This document shows positions 33,666 to 42,016 of a stretch of 54,882 bases of DNA, piece after piece. Positions within the stretch are counted from its first letter, which is position 1; the number at the start of each line of letters is the position of its first letter. The stretch covers positions 1-54,882 of the forward strand of contig JAEZKP010000063.1 of NCBI GenBank assembly GCA_023436145.1. The letters run 5' to 3'. This stretch comes from Fibrobacterota bacterium. Its GTDB lineage: Bacteria; Fibrobacterota; Chitinivibrionia; Chitinivibrionales; Chitinispirillaceae. The notes below the pieces were generated by a model, which saw nothing but the letters and a program-made list of their open reading frames with translations, did no database searches and had not been told where the DNA came from. Position numbers and translations under genes: made by a program.

Positions 33666-33810
33666 ATTTTCTCTATTTGATTCTGTTCAATGTTTCAACA
33701 GTTTTATAAAATTTGAGCTTATACTATCTTTGTGATCCGTAATATACTTTTTACTATATTAAACCGGGAAAAAAATCAGCAGTTGTCATGGATAAATCCG
33801 GGAGTTTTAT

Positions 33811-34839
33811 TTGAGAAAAAAAGTTCTGGTGGCTATGAGCGGGGGGGTTGATTCCTCTGTTGCAGCAGCACTCTTATTGAAGCAGGGGTTTGAAGTTGCC
33901 GGGATTACCATGCGGGTAATCAATTCCACTAAAGGTAATGAAACTGTTACTGAAGCCGGGCTGGTTGCAGACAAACTCGGGATAGAACACCATGTTGTGG
34001 ATGCGGTAGAATTTTTCCGGGATAACATCATAGAATATTTTGTAAACGAATATCTGAGTGGATCTACTCCTAATCCCTGTATTTGCTGTAACAGAAAGCT
34101 CAAATTCGGTTTACTTTTAAATAAAGCCGTTCAGTTGGGATTTGACCTTTTTGCCACCGGTCATTATGCCATTGTCAAAGATGGGTATTTGTATCGGGGA
34201 GCAGACCCCCGGAAGGATCAGTCCTATTTTCTTTATCCTGTTTATAATTGTGATCGATCGCGAATCCTCTTTCCTCTGGGAAATATGACGAAAGACAAAG
34301 TCCGTATGCTGGGTGAGCAGTACGGACTTCATAATGCAAAAAAGGAGGAAAGTCAGGATATCTGCTTTATAAGTACAGGTGATTACATCGAGTTTCTTAA
34401 ACAGAATTGCGCAAAAGAATTTCTGCCTGGTCCTGTGCTGGATATCCGCGGGAAAATTATAGGTAAGCACGATGGGATTCAAAACTTTACTGTTGGGCAA
34501 CGGAAAGGTCTCGGGGCATTGGGCAGGCCTATGTATGTCAAGAAAATATTACCACATGATAATGCGGTTGTCGCTGCCACCGATGATGAACTTATGGCAT
34601 CGGAGGTATGCATAAAAGAAACGCTCTTTATAGATTCGCTTGATATGAGCAGGTCTTATTCGGTTCAGGTCCGTTATAGAAGTCAAGCAGTACCCTGTTG
34701 GCTGGAAAATCTTAATGGGCAAAGGATGAAAATTCATTTTAATAAGCCGGTCCGGGCTATAGCTCCGGGACAATCAGCAGTTATTTACGATGGAAACCTG
34801 GTGGTAGGAGCCGGGATTATCTGTTCAGATGATCAATAA
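33811..34839 (+). CDS. mnmA: tRNA-specific 2-thiouridylase
   Basis: A 342-residue ATP-pyrophosphatase enzyme that puts the 2-thio group on U34 of tRNA for Lys, Glu and Gln. The PP-loop AMSGGVDSSVAA is near the start, the first catalytic Cys lies in NPCICCNRKLKFG (near 90-100) and the second in SQDICFIS (near 185). The tRNA-binding middle domain and a C-terminal barrel (YSVQVRYRS, PVRAIAPGQSAVIYDG) are complete. The start is TTG at 33811 with CGGGAG six bases upstream; no ATG lies closer to the PP-loop. Confidence 0.95.
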   Translation: MRKKVLVAMSGGVDSSVAAALLLKQGFEVAGITMRVINSTKGNETVTEAGLVADKLGIEHHVVDAVEFFRDNIIEYFVNEYLSGSTPNPCICCNRKLKFGLLLNKAVQLGFDLFATGHYAIVKDGYLYRGADPRKDQSYFLYPVYNCDRSRILFPLGNMTKDKVRMLGEQYGLHNAKKEESQDICFISTGDYIEFLKQNCAKEFLPGPVLDIRGKIIGKHDGIQNFTVGQRKGLGALGRPMYVKKILPHDNAVVAATDDELMASEVCIKETLFIDSLDMSRSYSVQVRYRSQAVPCWLENLNGQRMKIHFNKPVRAIAPGQSAVIYDGNLVVGAGIICSDDQ

Positions 34840-34897
34840 GATCAGCAATTATCAGCTTATGCAGAGCTAACTTCAACTTGCGGTCATAACTGCCAAC

Positions 34898-35766
34898 TTG
34901 TATAATTATAAATATTTGGTTAATATCAGCAATATTTCAATTCCGCTCTCAATCAGAAACTTGATTCTCTATAAGTTTCAGATGCATAAGGGCTCTAAAA
35001 ACGGATACTCTGGTACTTTTATGGACGAGCTCGATAAAATAAAATCAAGTTACTCCAATGGGGAGCTTGAACCTATTTTAAAACAACTGGAAGTCTTTAT
35101 AAATTGCCACAAAGAGCAGATATTAAGGTTTAAAATACAGGAAGAAAACAACTGGAAACGGCCTATAGATATGGCGACTGCAGTTAAGCTTTTTATACTG
35201 CACGTCCGCTCCATCGATTCCAGAGCTGAAATGCTTGATCAGATTAAAGAGATAAATAAAACAATCGGTGATGATCATGAAGATATTCAAAAACAGAACG
35301 ACTGCTGTTTTGAGTGGGTTCAGAAATATGCACCTATCTGGAGAGCGTTTCGAGTGCTGGCGATTATATATGTTTTTGATCAGAACAGGGATACGCTGTT
35401 GTCCTGTTTCAACTCTGATTGTTCCTTCATAACATGTTATCAAAAACTTTAAAGATATTTGCGTCACGATTCACCCCAGCCCGGATGAAAATCAGTTCCA
35501 GAGAAAGCTATTGAAGTTAATGAATATAGATGGAAATGACATTTATTTTAAAAGTCATATATTGCATCGTTTGACCTCATGTGCTATTTTTGGTAGTCAC
35601 ATTAAACCCGAAGAACTACGCAGAATGATATAATCTGCTTAATATATTGGATATATTTGACTTCCAGGTTTATCAGCCTTGTCAGATAGCAGATAAGTAT
35701 TCTGAGTCAGAAAGTATTATTGCTTTAGTGTTATATGATTTTTATATTCGTCTTCTGCGGGTTTAA
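34898..35766 (+). pseudogene. Frameshifted remnant of an unknown helical protein gene
   Basis: The first segment, open from TTG 34898 (or ATG 35021) to a stop at 35452, encodes a helical soluble protein (ELEPILKQLEVFINCHKEQ, WKRPIDMATAVKLFILHVR). After a stop at 35430-35432, a second frame runs from about 35433 to 35633 (HVIKNFKDICVTIHPSPDE...KPEELRRMI). A third frame runs from 35629 to 35766 (YNLLNILDIFDFQVYQPCQ...LVLYDFYIRLLRV). Each segment has normal protein-like composition and joins the next at a single-base shift, so together they look like one ~285-residue gene with two frameshifts. The family is unknown. Sequencing error cannot be excluded, but the neighbouring genes are intact. It ends just upstream of purD. 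Confidence 0.6.
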
Positions 35767-35804
35767 AAGTTGTGATTACCCGGGAAAAGACTGGAGGAGG
35801 TTTT

Positions 35805-37127
35805 TTGGACTTCATGAACTCAGTTTTAATTGTGGGCAGTGGCGGCCGTGAGCATGCAATTTTAAAGGCGCTACTACGATCGGATCGTCCGTTATGCTTG
35901 TACGCGTATCCGGGTAATCCGGGAATGGAGCGGGATGGATGCATGCTGGTGGATAAAAAGATTACCAGCTGGCAGGATCTTGCAGACTGGGCTTCCATGA
36001 ATGGTATTGATCTAACGATCATTGGGCCGGAAGCTCCTTTGGTTGATGGGGTAGTTGATGTGTTTGAGAGTAATGGGCTCTGTGTATTTGGCCCCACAAA
36101 AGCTGCTGCCCAGATTGAGGGTAGTAAGGCTTTTGCTAAAGAGCTCATGAAAAAGTACAACATTCCTACGGCTTCTTTTGAAGTCTTTACTAATAAGGAA
36201 GATGCACTGTCATATTTGAGCGCTAAAGGGGCTCCCATAGTGGTAAAGGTCAGCGGATTGGCGGCTGGAAAGGGCGCAATAGTCTGTGATACCCAGGAAG
36301 CTGCCCGTGATGCCCTCTGCGAAATATTTGATGCCAAGGCTTTTGGGGATGCCGGCTCTTCTGTGGTGCTTGAGGAAAAGATGATCGGTGAGGAAGCGTC
36401 GGTGTTTGTTATCACTGATGGCCGCAAATTTAAAATCCTGCCTATAGCTCAGGATCACAAAGCAATTGGTGATGGAGATACCGGGCCTAATACCGGAGGG
36501 ATGGGTGCTTATGCTCCAGCTCCTCTGGTAGATGAACAGATGTTGAAAAAAATCGAGCAACAAATTGTCATTCCAACACTTAAGGCAATGGAGCAGGAGG
36601 GAAGACGATATAAGGGTCTTCTTTACTGCGGTATTATGGTGACCTCTGAGGGACCCAAGGTGGTAGAGTTTAACTGCAGGTTTGGAGATCCGGAAACTCA
36701 GGCGGTTTTACCCCTTATTCAATGTGACTGGTATGAACTATTCCGTTCCTGTGCAATTGGGAGTATGGCTGTTACAGAGTGGGTTACTGTTCCAGGATAT
36801 TGTGTCTCTATCATTCTTGCTTCCAAAGGTTACCCTGGTACCTATGAGAAAGGTAAAGTTATAACAGGTATTGAAGAAGCCGAGCATGAACGAGCCAATC
36901 TTGATGTCTATCATAGTGGAACCTCTCTGGATAATGATGAACGGTTCGTAACTAACGGAGGACGGGTTCTGGCTGTGAGTGCCTGGGCAGATACTCTGAT
37001 CGATGCTATTACCATAGCGTATGAAGCTGTTGCTGAAATTAATTTCGAAGGTAAAACATTCAGAAGAGACATCGCAGCTAAAGGACTAAAAAGAATCGGT
37101 CGGGATGCTGCGGGGGTCAGGGGTTAA
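35805..37127 (+). CDS. purD: Phosphoribosylamine-glycine ligase (GAR synthetase)
   Basis: About 440 residues. An ATP-grasp enzyme for the second step of purine biosynthesis, joining glycine to phosphoribosylamine. Visible motifs are the N-terminal VLIVGSGGREHA, GPEAPLVDGVVD, the ATP-grasp VVKVSGLAAGKGAIV, DHKAIGDGDTGPNTGGMGAYAPA and NCRFGDPETQAVLP. The frame is open from GTG 35772. I chose TTG 35805, four bases after GGAGGAGG; ATG 35814 is also possible. purE follows 64 bp downstream. Confidence 0.95.
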   Translation: MDFMNSVLIVGSGGREHAILKALLRSDRPLCLYAYPGNPGMERDGCMLVDKKITSWQDLADWASMNGIDLTIIGPEAPLVDGVVDVFESNGLCVFGPTKAAAQIEGSKAFAKELMKKYNIPTASFEVFTNKEDALSYLSAKGAPIVVKVSGLAAGKGAIVCDTQEAARDALCEIFDAKAFGDAGSSVVLEEKMIGEEASVFVITDGRKFKILPIAQDHKAIGDGDTGPNTGGMGAYAPAPLVDEQMLKKIEQQIVIPTLKAMEQEGRRYKGLLYCGIMVTSEGPKVVEFNCRFGDPETQAVLPLIQCDWYELFRSCAIGSMAVTEWVTVPGYCVSIILASKGYPGTYEKGKVITGIEEAEHERANLDVYHSGTSLDNDERFVTNGGRVLAVSAWADTLIDAITIAYEAVAEINFEGKTFRRDIAAKGLKRIGRDAAGVRG

Positions 37128-37191
37128 GCTTTAGCTTTATATCCTGAAACATTGGAAAAAGCTGAATTTTTGTGAATTCAAGGAGATATAA

Positions 37192-37644
37192 ATGCGAGTT
37201 GCAATAGTTATGGGTTCCAAATCCGATATTCCAATAGCTGAAAAAGCAGAGGCTGTTTTTCGTGAGTTCGGAGTGGAGTTTGACACACTGGTAATCTCTG
37301 CTCACCGTACTCCCAATAAGATTCGTAAATTCGCTATCACTGCGGATCAGAAGTATTCTGTCGTGATTGCCATTGCCGGGCTTGCTGCTCATCTCCCGGG
37401 AGTTATTGCCAGTATGTCTGTACTTCCAGTGATAGGCGTTCCTGTTGAGACCGGACCTTTTAATGGCAAGGATGCGCTTTATTCGATTGTACAAATGCCC
37501 GGAGGTATTCCTGTTGCCAGTGTGGGTATCGGGAATGCAAAAAATGCAGCACTTCTGGCAGTCGAGATTCTTGGAAGTCAGAATGAAGAGTTGCGTGAAA
37601 AAATGAAAGATTACAGGAAACAATTCAATGATGAAGAATTGTAG
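37192..37644 (+). CDS. purE: N5-carboxyaminoimidazole ribonucleotide mutase, class I
   Basis: A 150-residue protein, standard length. MGSKSDIPIAEKAEAVFREFGV binds the phosphate, SAHRTPNKI carries the catalytic His, and AGLAAHLPGVIAS and PGGIPVASVGIGNAKNAALLAVEILG complete the signature. It makes 4-carboxy-aminoimidazole ribonucleotide from N5-CAIR. AGGAGATATA precedes the ATG. A perfect 9-bp inverted repeat (GATGAAGAA/TTCTTCATC) spans the stop codon, but no U-run follows. No purK is in the window. Confidence 0.96.
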   Translation: MRVAIVMGSKSDIPIAEKAEAVFREFGVEFDTLVISAHRTPNKIRKFAITADQKYSVVIAIAGLAAHLPGVIASMSVLPVIGVPVETGPFNGKDALYSIVQMPGGIPVASVGIGNAKNAALLAVEILGSQNEELREKMKDYRKQFNDEEL

Positions 37645-37734
37645 AATTGTTTCTTCATCCAAGACGTATTAAAATCAATCAGTTATTATCTGTCTCGATT
37701 ATCCCTGTTTTTGTCAATATCCCCGGTTCTCAAA

Positions 37735-39567
37735 TTATCTATGAGGACCGGCAATTCCAGACTGACTCAGCAGTAAACTTTCACTCAGTACTGAACCATC
37801 GTTTAATACTGCCCTGATAATAAAGAGTCCTGCAGAGTGACCACCAGTACTCCATCTGATGGCGCTACCGGGTTGATTTGTGGAAAAAACCTGTTTCCCT
37901 GCAGCATCAAATATTGAACAATGTTTAAATGGTCTTCCTTCGGGTGTTCTGATTGTCACCATATTATTCTGTATCCTGACAGAAAGGTTCTGATTCTGCA
38001 TTAATTTTCTGATTTGACGTAAAGAGGATGAGTCCTGCGCTGTATCCTCCGGAATTTTACCTGTAAATTTACTGGTGTCAGCAGGGTCCAGTTTCGAAAC
38101 GATATATCCTAATGCACCTACCAGACCTGCGTTGTAGTCTATACCACCTTCTGTTGTCGCGTATTGTGTTACTGATTCCTTATAATCTGAAGAGTTCCAG
38201 GTTCCTCCCACCAGGTAACCAAATTGCTTATTTCTCTGGGGAATTCCCATATTTGCTTTTTGTGAATCATTTGGGTTGTCGTCCCGGAGAAAGACATTCC
38301 GGTGATGAGGTAACTGAGGTGATTTGTCACATCCTGCGCAGAATCCCACTATGAAAGATTGCTTTTTATTGTTGGCACCCATGATATAATCGATCTGGTT
38401 GAAGATGAACTGGTCGTGATCGCTTATATTCATCTCTTTAGAGTATAGCGCGGTAATAAGTGCATGATTTGCCGGGTATCGAAGTGCTCCCCATCCTGAA
38501 TTACCCTTTGTACATACCTTCTCGTTGTTGACATTTTTTATATAATCGCTGACAAATAACGTATTTAATTTGGAAAGCATGCTGTCTTTCTCTGATTCTA
38601 TGGAAGTCGCAACAGCATAGGGAGCCATATCATGAAAGTTACTGTAATCAAAAGCATAGAAATGATGTTCTATCTTATCAGTATTACTAAGTACATGGTT
38701 TTTGTAGCTATCCTCTCCGGTTGATTTATACATTTCTGCTGCAGCTATGATAAATGCCTGAATCGGTGATTTTGGTGCGGAATAGAATCCACCGGAAGAA
38801 GCTCCCACTGCGGAATTTTTCCTGGGTTCTGCATAAGAAAAGGCGTTTCTGGCGTGCTGGAGGCAGAGTTCTGCATAGCTGCTGTCATATTTAGAGTACA
38901 GGCGGGACATCAGTGCAAGAGTAGCAGATGCAAATGAGGCCATGTGCCCGTCATTGGGGTTTTTCCACATTTTGCGGGGTTCACCGCCTTCCTCAAGTTT
39001 CTGGGTGGACATTTTACCGGCAGTAACCCAGGTTGCGTGATCATAATTACCCTGACCTTTTTCATAATAGAAAGTATTTGAATTTGGAGTCGCTTTGATT
39101 ATCCAGTCTGTGGCATATTTTACCTCTTCCAGCAGGTCAGGAATCCCATTTGGTTTTCCACCTGTAATGTCCCAGTCACCAGATTGCAGATAGTCACTGT
39201 AGTTTTTTCCATCATAGAGGTCATGAAAGCCGGTAGGGAACGCTTCGTAGGCTTTGCAAAGAAGATAAGCGGAATAGAAAAAAGTGTGTCCGAAGGTGAC
39301 ATGATCCCCACAGTCGAACCATCCACCTTCAAGGTCATGTGGGGGAGAGACCGAATGGTCGGCATCCTGTGTGAAGCTGGTTCTGTATTGGGGGTTTTCG
39401 TGCTCCATGATAAGCCAGTTAGGGCCTATACCTGATCGCTGAGCACCATAGAATCTGGTGGTCATCCATAAGGCTTTTTTGTAGTCCTGAGCGTCGAAGG
39501 CTGCTGCGTGGAGGTTTGTAGCAAGAACGTAAAAAAGTAGTACAAAGATTGCTTTTACAGGATTCAC
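37735..39567 (-). CDS. GH9 endoglucanase (cellulase) with C-terminal sorting-like domain
   Basis: A 610-residue secreted enzyme. After a signal peptide (AIFVLLFYVLATNLHAAAF) the GH9 (alpha/alpha)6 barrel fills about 24-490, with no N-terminal Ig-like domain. The catalytic residues are visible: the DCGD pair Asp85/Asp88 in GGWFDCGDHVTFGHT and the acid Glu473 in TTEGGIDYNAGLVGAL; the HHRN substrate motif is near 420. A linker (490-520) leads to an 80-residue beta-rich tail (SVRIQNNMVTIRTP...SIFDAAGKQVFS...SAGLFIIRA) that resembles type IX (Por) secretion C-terminal sorting domains. It should cut beta-1,4-glucan at or outside the cell surface. The start is GTG with ATGGAG upstream. Confidence 0.93.
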   Translation of the reverse strand: MNPVKAIFVLLFYVLATNLHAAAFDAQDYKKALWMTTRFYGAQRSGIGPNWLIMEHENPQYRTSFTQDADHSVSPPHDLEGGWFDCGDHVTFGHTFFYSAYLLCKAYEAFPTGFHDLYDGKNYSDYLQSGDWDITGGKPNGIPDLLEEVKYATDWIIKATPNSNTFYYEKGQGNYDHATWVTAGKMSTQKLEEGGEPRKMWKNPNDGHMASFASATLALMSRLYSKYDSSYAELCLQHARNAFSYAEPRKNSAVGASSGGFYSAPKSPIQAFIIAAAEMYKSTGEDSYKNHVLSNTDKIEHHFYAFDYSNFHDMAPYAVATSIESEKDSMLSKLNTLFVSDYIKNVNNEKVCTKGNSGWGALRYPANHALITALYSKEMNISDHDQFIFNQIDYIMGANNKKQSFIVGFCAGCDKSPQLPHHRNVFLRDDNPNDSQKANMGIPQRNKQFGYLVGGTWNSSDYKESVTQYATTEGGIDYNAGLVGALGYIVSKLDPADTSKFTGKIPEDTAQDSSSLRQIRKLMQNQNLSVRIQNNMVTIRTPEGRPFKHCSIFDAAGKQVFSTNQPGSAIRWSTGGHSAGLFIIRAVLNDGSVLSESLLLSQSGIAGPHR

Positions 39568-39609
39568 TTTTACTCCATTAACGGTCGAAGAAAACGGAAC
39601 TGTTAAGAT

Positions 39610-39650
39610 AAAACTCAGAAAAGCGAATACACCACTCCATTCTGAGTTTT
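39610..39650. promoter_or_regulatory. 11-bp inverted repeat upstream of the cellulase gene
   Basis: AAAACTCAGAA and TTCTGAGTTTT are perfect inverted arms around 19 bases, 43 bp upstream of the GH9 start and in the divergent spacer before the lipoprotein gene. It could be an operator for a regulator of the cellulase or a stem-loop in its leader. It is the only notable structure in this 210-bp gap. Confidence 0.4.
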
Positions 39651-39777
39651 CCAGGTTAGATATTAGTTACACTTATCGAATCTTCGGTTCGCTGTCTTAT
39701 AGAGTTAACTGAATTATTTAATCTCTGCAATATTGTTCTTACCATATACGAATACTTTAAAACAAAGGAGGCTGACT

Positions 39778-40332
39778 ATGAAAGAGTCTCTTAAAATCAG
39801 GGTTCTTAAAGTATTACCGCTGTTGTTATTGTCTTCTTCTTTTACCGGTTGCATGCGCTATCTGACCCATGACAGGAGTGAAGTTCTTCTGGCTGGGGTA
39901 GATATCGATCAGACACTGAAAGTAGCAGAAGTAAAAATGGATGAACGGCAGGGGAAGCTTGGCACCTCCCTTCCATTGTGGGTTATCAGGGATCAGGTTG
40001 TTACACCAGATCAGGGAAAACAGATCTCCCGTCTTTATTTTAAGCATGTAAACAATTTGCAGAAAAAATTCGATATCTGGCATCTGACCTGGGCAGTGTC
40101 TGATATTTACCGGCTTGGAGATACAAGCGTTAAGGCGGTTATGGATTCGGCTTACAGTGATGCATCCTTAAGGGCTGCAAAAATAGAAGGTATTGCGGAC
40201 CGGATGGTAAATGGAGATAAGATTTTTATGGGTGATGCTCATTCTGGGGGGAGAGCATTCGCCAGAAAGCATGTGGTTGTACCGGGAAACAAAAAATACC
40301 TGCAATCATTCGAGGAGTATAAGCAGAAATAA
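39778..40332 (+). CDS. Putative lipoprotein, unknown function
   Basis: About 184 residues from ATG 39778, which follows AAAGGAGG; the longer frame from 39733 is not needed. The N-terminal signal has a lipobox (SSSFTGC), so it is probably a lipoprotein. The mature part is soluble, with a repeated helix-like pattern (VDIDQTLKVAEVKMDERQG, KQISRLYFKHVNNLQKKFD), and ends KKYLQSFEEYKQK. I do not recognise the family. It is divergent from the cellulase gene. Confidence 0.65.
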   Translation: MKESLKIRVLKVLPLLLLSSSFTGCMRYLTHDRSEVLLAGVDIDQTLKVAEVKMDERQGKLGTSLPLWVIRDQVVTPDQGKQISRLYFKHVNNLQKKFDIWHLTWAVSDIYRLGDTSVKAVMDSAYSDASLRAAKIEGIADRMVNGDKIFMGDAHSGGRAFARKHVVVPGNKKYLQSFEEYKQK

Positions 40333-40393
40333 TCGGGAGTTAATAGCAATTATGAAATGAGAGTGGTAGAGACTTCCCTTTATGGGATGTCTT

Positions 40394-41119
40394 TTAACTT
40401 AAGACTTTTGACAACTCCACTATTTCTACCTTCGTTTTGTTGACCGTTCCGTTATGGATGATTTTGACAGTGAACCCAGACTGAGCGGCAGTCTGCTTGA
40501 AAATTTCCCAGAATCTTCTGCACGGGTCTGCAATCCATGCTTTCCCACCAGGTTTGAGCAGGCCTTTTATACAGTTTAATACCGGATCGATCCATCGCTG
40601 CTCATAAAGAACATCAGAGGCCACAACAAGATCGAACTCTTTTTTGAATGCCATGGCTCGCCAGTCTGATACTATCACTCTGGAGATTCCACCATTGCGG
40701 GATATGTTTTCTTTAGAGTAGATACAGGCTTGAGGAGAGATGTCTACAGAAAAGACCGAGTGGTTAAATTGTGCTAAAAGCGAAGAGACAATGCCAAGGC
40801 CGCACCCTAGTTCGCAAATTCGGGTATTTGGAGTGGATAGCTGAGTCTTTGATTTTTCAATGAATGGAAAAAGAACCTGAGCAGATGGCCAGTGTTCAGC
40901 CCAATAGGGAAGAAACTTGTCCTTTTCATATTGCTCGTCGGTTATCGAGTTCAGAACCATTTCAGGATCTTGGGGGCAGAGAAGCTTTAAGGTTTTTTCT
41001 CTGGTATTTAGAGTTATTTCCTGTGATGGAAACGGCATCTGGTTTGTAGTACTTATATTCATTGCAGCTAAAATACATAATAACAGGATAAAGCGGTGCA
41101 TTCTTAAAAAGCTGAACAC
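40394..41119 (-). CDS. Class I SAM-dependent methyltransferase (METTL21-type fold)
   Basis: A 241-residue methyltransferase. Motif I is CELGCGLGIVSSLLAQ (near 100), the post-motif acidic residue is in VFSVDISPQA, and VVASDVLYEQRWIDPVL and LLKPGGKAWIADPCRRF follow. The DKFLPYWAEHWPSA lead-in is typical of the lysine methyltransferase group that acts on proteins (ETFB/METTL21-like). GTG 41119 opens the frame, which gives a hydrophobic stretch unlike other members; ATG 41062 or ATG 41038 may be the true start. Substrate unknown. Confidence 0.75.
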   Translation of the reverse strand: MFSFLRMHRFILLLCILAAMNISTTNQMPFPSQEITLNTREKTLKLLCPQDPEMVLNSITDEQYEKDKFLPYWAEHWPSAQVLFPFIEKSKTQLSTPNTRICELGCGLGIVSSLLAQFNHSVFSVDISPQACIYSKENISRNGGISRVIVSDWRAMAFKKEFDLVVASDVLYEQRWIDPVLNCIKGLLKPGGKAWIADPCRRFWEIFKQTAAQSGFTVKIIHNGTVNKTKVEIVELSKVLS

Positions 41120-41148
41120 AAATTTACTGCCATTAAGGAGTAGATAAA

Positions 41149-41721
41149 TTGGTTACCGAGAAACTGGTTCAATCCATTTACAATATTATCTCTGAAATAC
41201 CCGTTTCCAGACGTGAAGAGGAATCAGATGCAGACGCAAAGACCAGGAACCTGATTGAAAAAACAGCTGTAAAGGCAGCATTTATTTCAGCCGGTCTTTC
41301 TCTTCCTGCAGGACCGGCCGGTTATTTCACTATCTTGCCGGATCTGACCGGAATATGGAAATTACAGCGGAACATGGTAGCTGATATTGCGGCGATTTAT
41401 GGGAAAAAAACGATGCTGGGAAGAGAGCAGATGCTTTACTGTCTGTTTCGACACTCGGTAAGTCAGGTGGTTCGCGATATAGTGGCAAGAACAGTAACCA
41501 GGGTAACTTTTGAAGAGACAATCGCTACGATAGCAGAGCAAATCCTAAGAAGAATAGGTGTTCATCTTGCCCGGAAAACATCTTCGAGATTTATTGCCAG
41601 ATCAATTCCTGTCATAGGAACATTGGGTGCTGGTGCGTATGCCTATTATGACACAAAGCAGGTTGGAAAAACAGCGATAAAACTGTTTTCCAGGGCATCG
41701 GATGAGGTTGGTAGTGTTTGA
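41149..41721 (+). CDS. EcsC-family-like protein
   Basis: A 190-residue protein opening with TTG at 41149, eight bases after AAGGAG. The central stretch LPAGPAGYFTILPDLTGIWKLQRNMVADIAAIYGKK is very like the EcsC family core (shortened: LPDLTGIWKLQRNMVADIAA), and a glycine-rich hydrophobic segment (IPVIGTLGAGAYAYY) follows near residue 165. EcsC proteins are poorly understood membrane-associated factors. It is divergent from the methyltransferase gene with a 29-bp spacer. Confidence 0.6.
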   Translation: MVTEKLVQSIYNIISEIPVSRREEESDADAKTRNLIEKTAVKAAFISAGLSLPAGPAGYFTILPDLTGIWKLQRNMVADIAAIYGKKTMLGREQMLYCLFRHSVSQVVRDIVARTVTRVTFEETIATIAEQILRRIGVHLARKTSSRFIARSIPVIGTLGAGAYAYYDTKQVGKTAIKLFSRASDEVGSV

Positions 41722-41851
41722 TGGCACTGTAAAGACCCTGATGTTTACCAAACATCCTCATTTTACAGCTGAGTCGCATATATTTACCGGCAAGTTTCGC
41801 TGTTTGGATATATATTTGGATCAAATCTGAATGCAGTAAAAACATAAATAA

Positions 41852-41981
41852 GTTCTGTTCAAATTGAACAAATGCTAAATTGATATGGAGCTGGAATATA
41901 TCATTTTCCTGAATTCTTTAGGATGGATGCCCGATAATACAGCAAGGGCATGACGGATTCAGGGCATTTTGAACAGGAAAC
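41852..41981 (+). mobile_element. MITE-like element, copy 1
   Basis: A ~130-bp non-coding element with terminal inverted repeats: GTTCTGTTCAAATTG at the left and CATTTTGAACAGGAAAC at the right. An internal hairpin (ATGCCC...GGGCAT) is followed by GACGGATT. By hand alignment it matches the reverse complement of copy 2 (44900-45028) over its whole length, with about a dozen mismatches and three single-base gaps. The flanks AAATAA and AAACAA form an imperfect duplicate. It lies just upstream of, and partly under, the 5' end of the MutS-like open frame. Confidence 0.8.
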
Positions 41982-42016
41982 AAACAAGGACAAGGTTGCT
42001 TAAGGAAATTGAATTG

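Noticed and set aside
33666..33700. TTCTGTTCAATG resembling a MITE end
   Set aside because: Only about ten bases match and no second end or element body follows.
33666..33810. Possible preQ1 riboswitch before queF
   Set aside because: The minus-strand leader lacks the preQ1 aptamer pattern and shows only a weak CTGTT/AACAG dyad.
34898..35452. Intact 184-residue protein gene
   Set aside because: Downstream frames continue the protein after single-base shifts, so a broken gene is more likely.
35717..36427. Long antisense frame across the purD start
   Set aside because: Low-complexity Ser/Pro-rich product opposite a clear purD.
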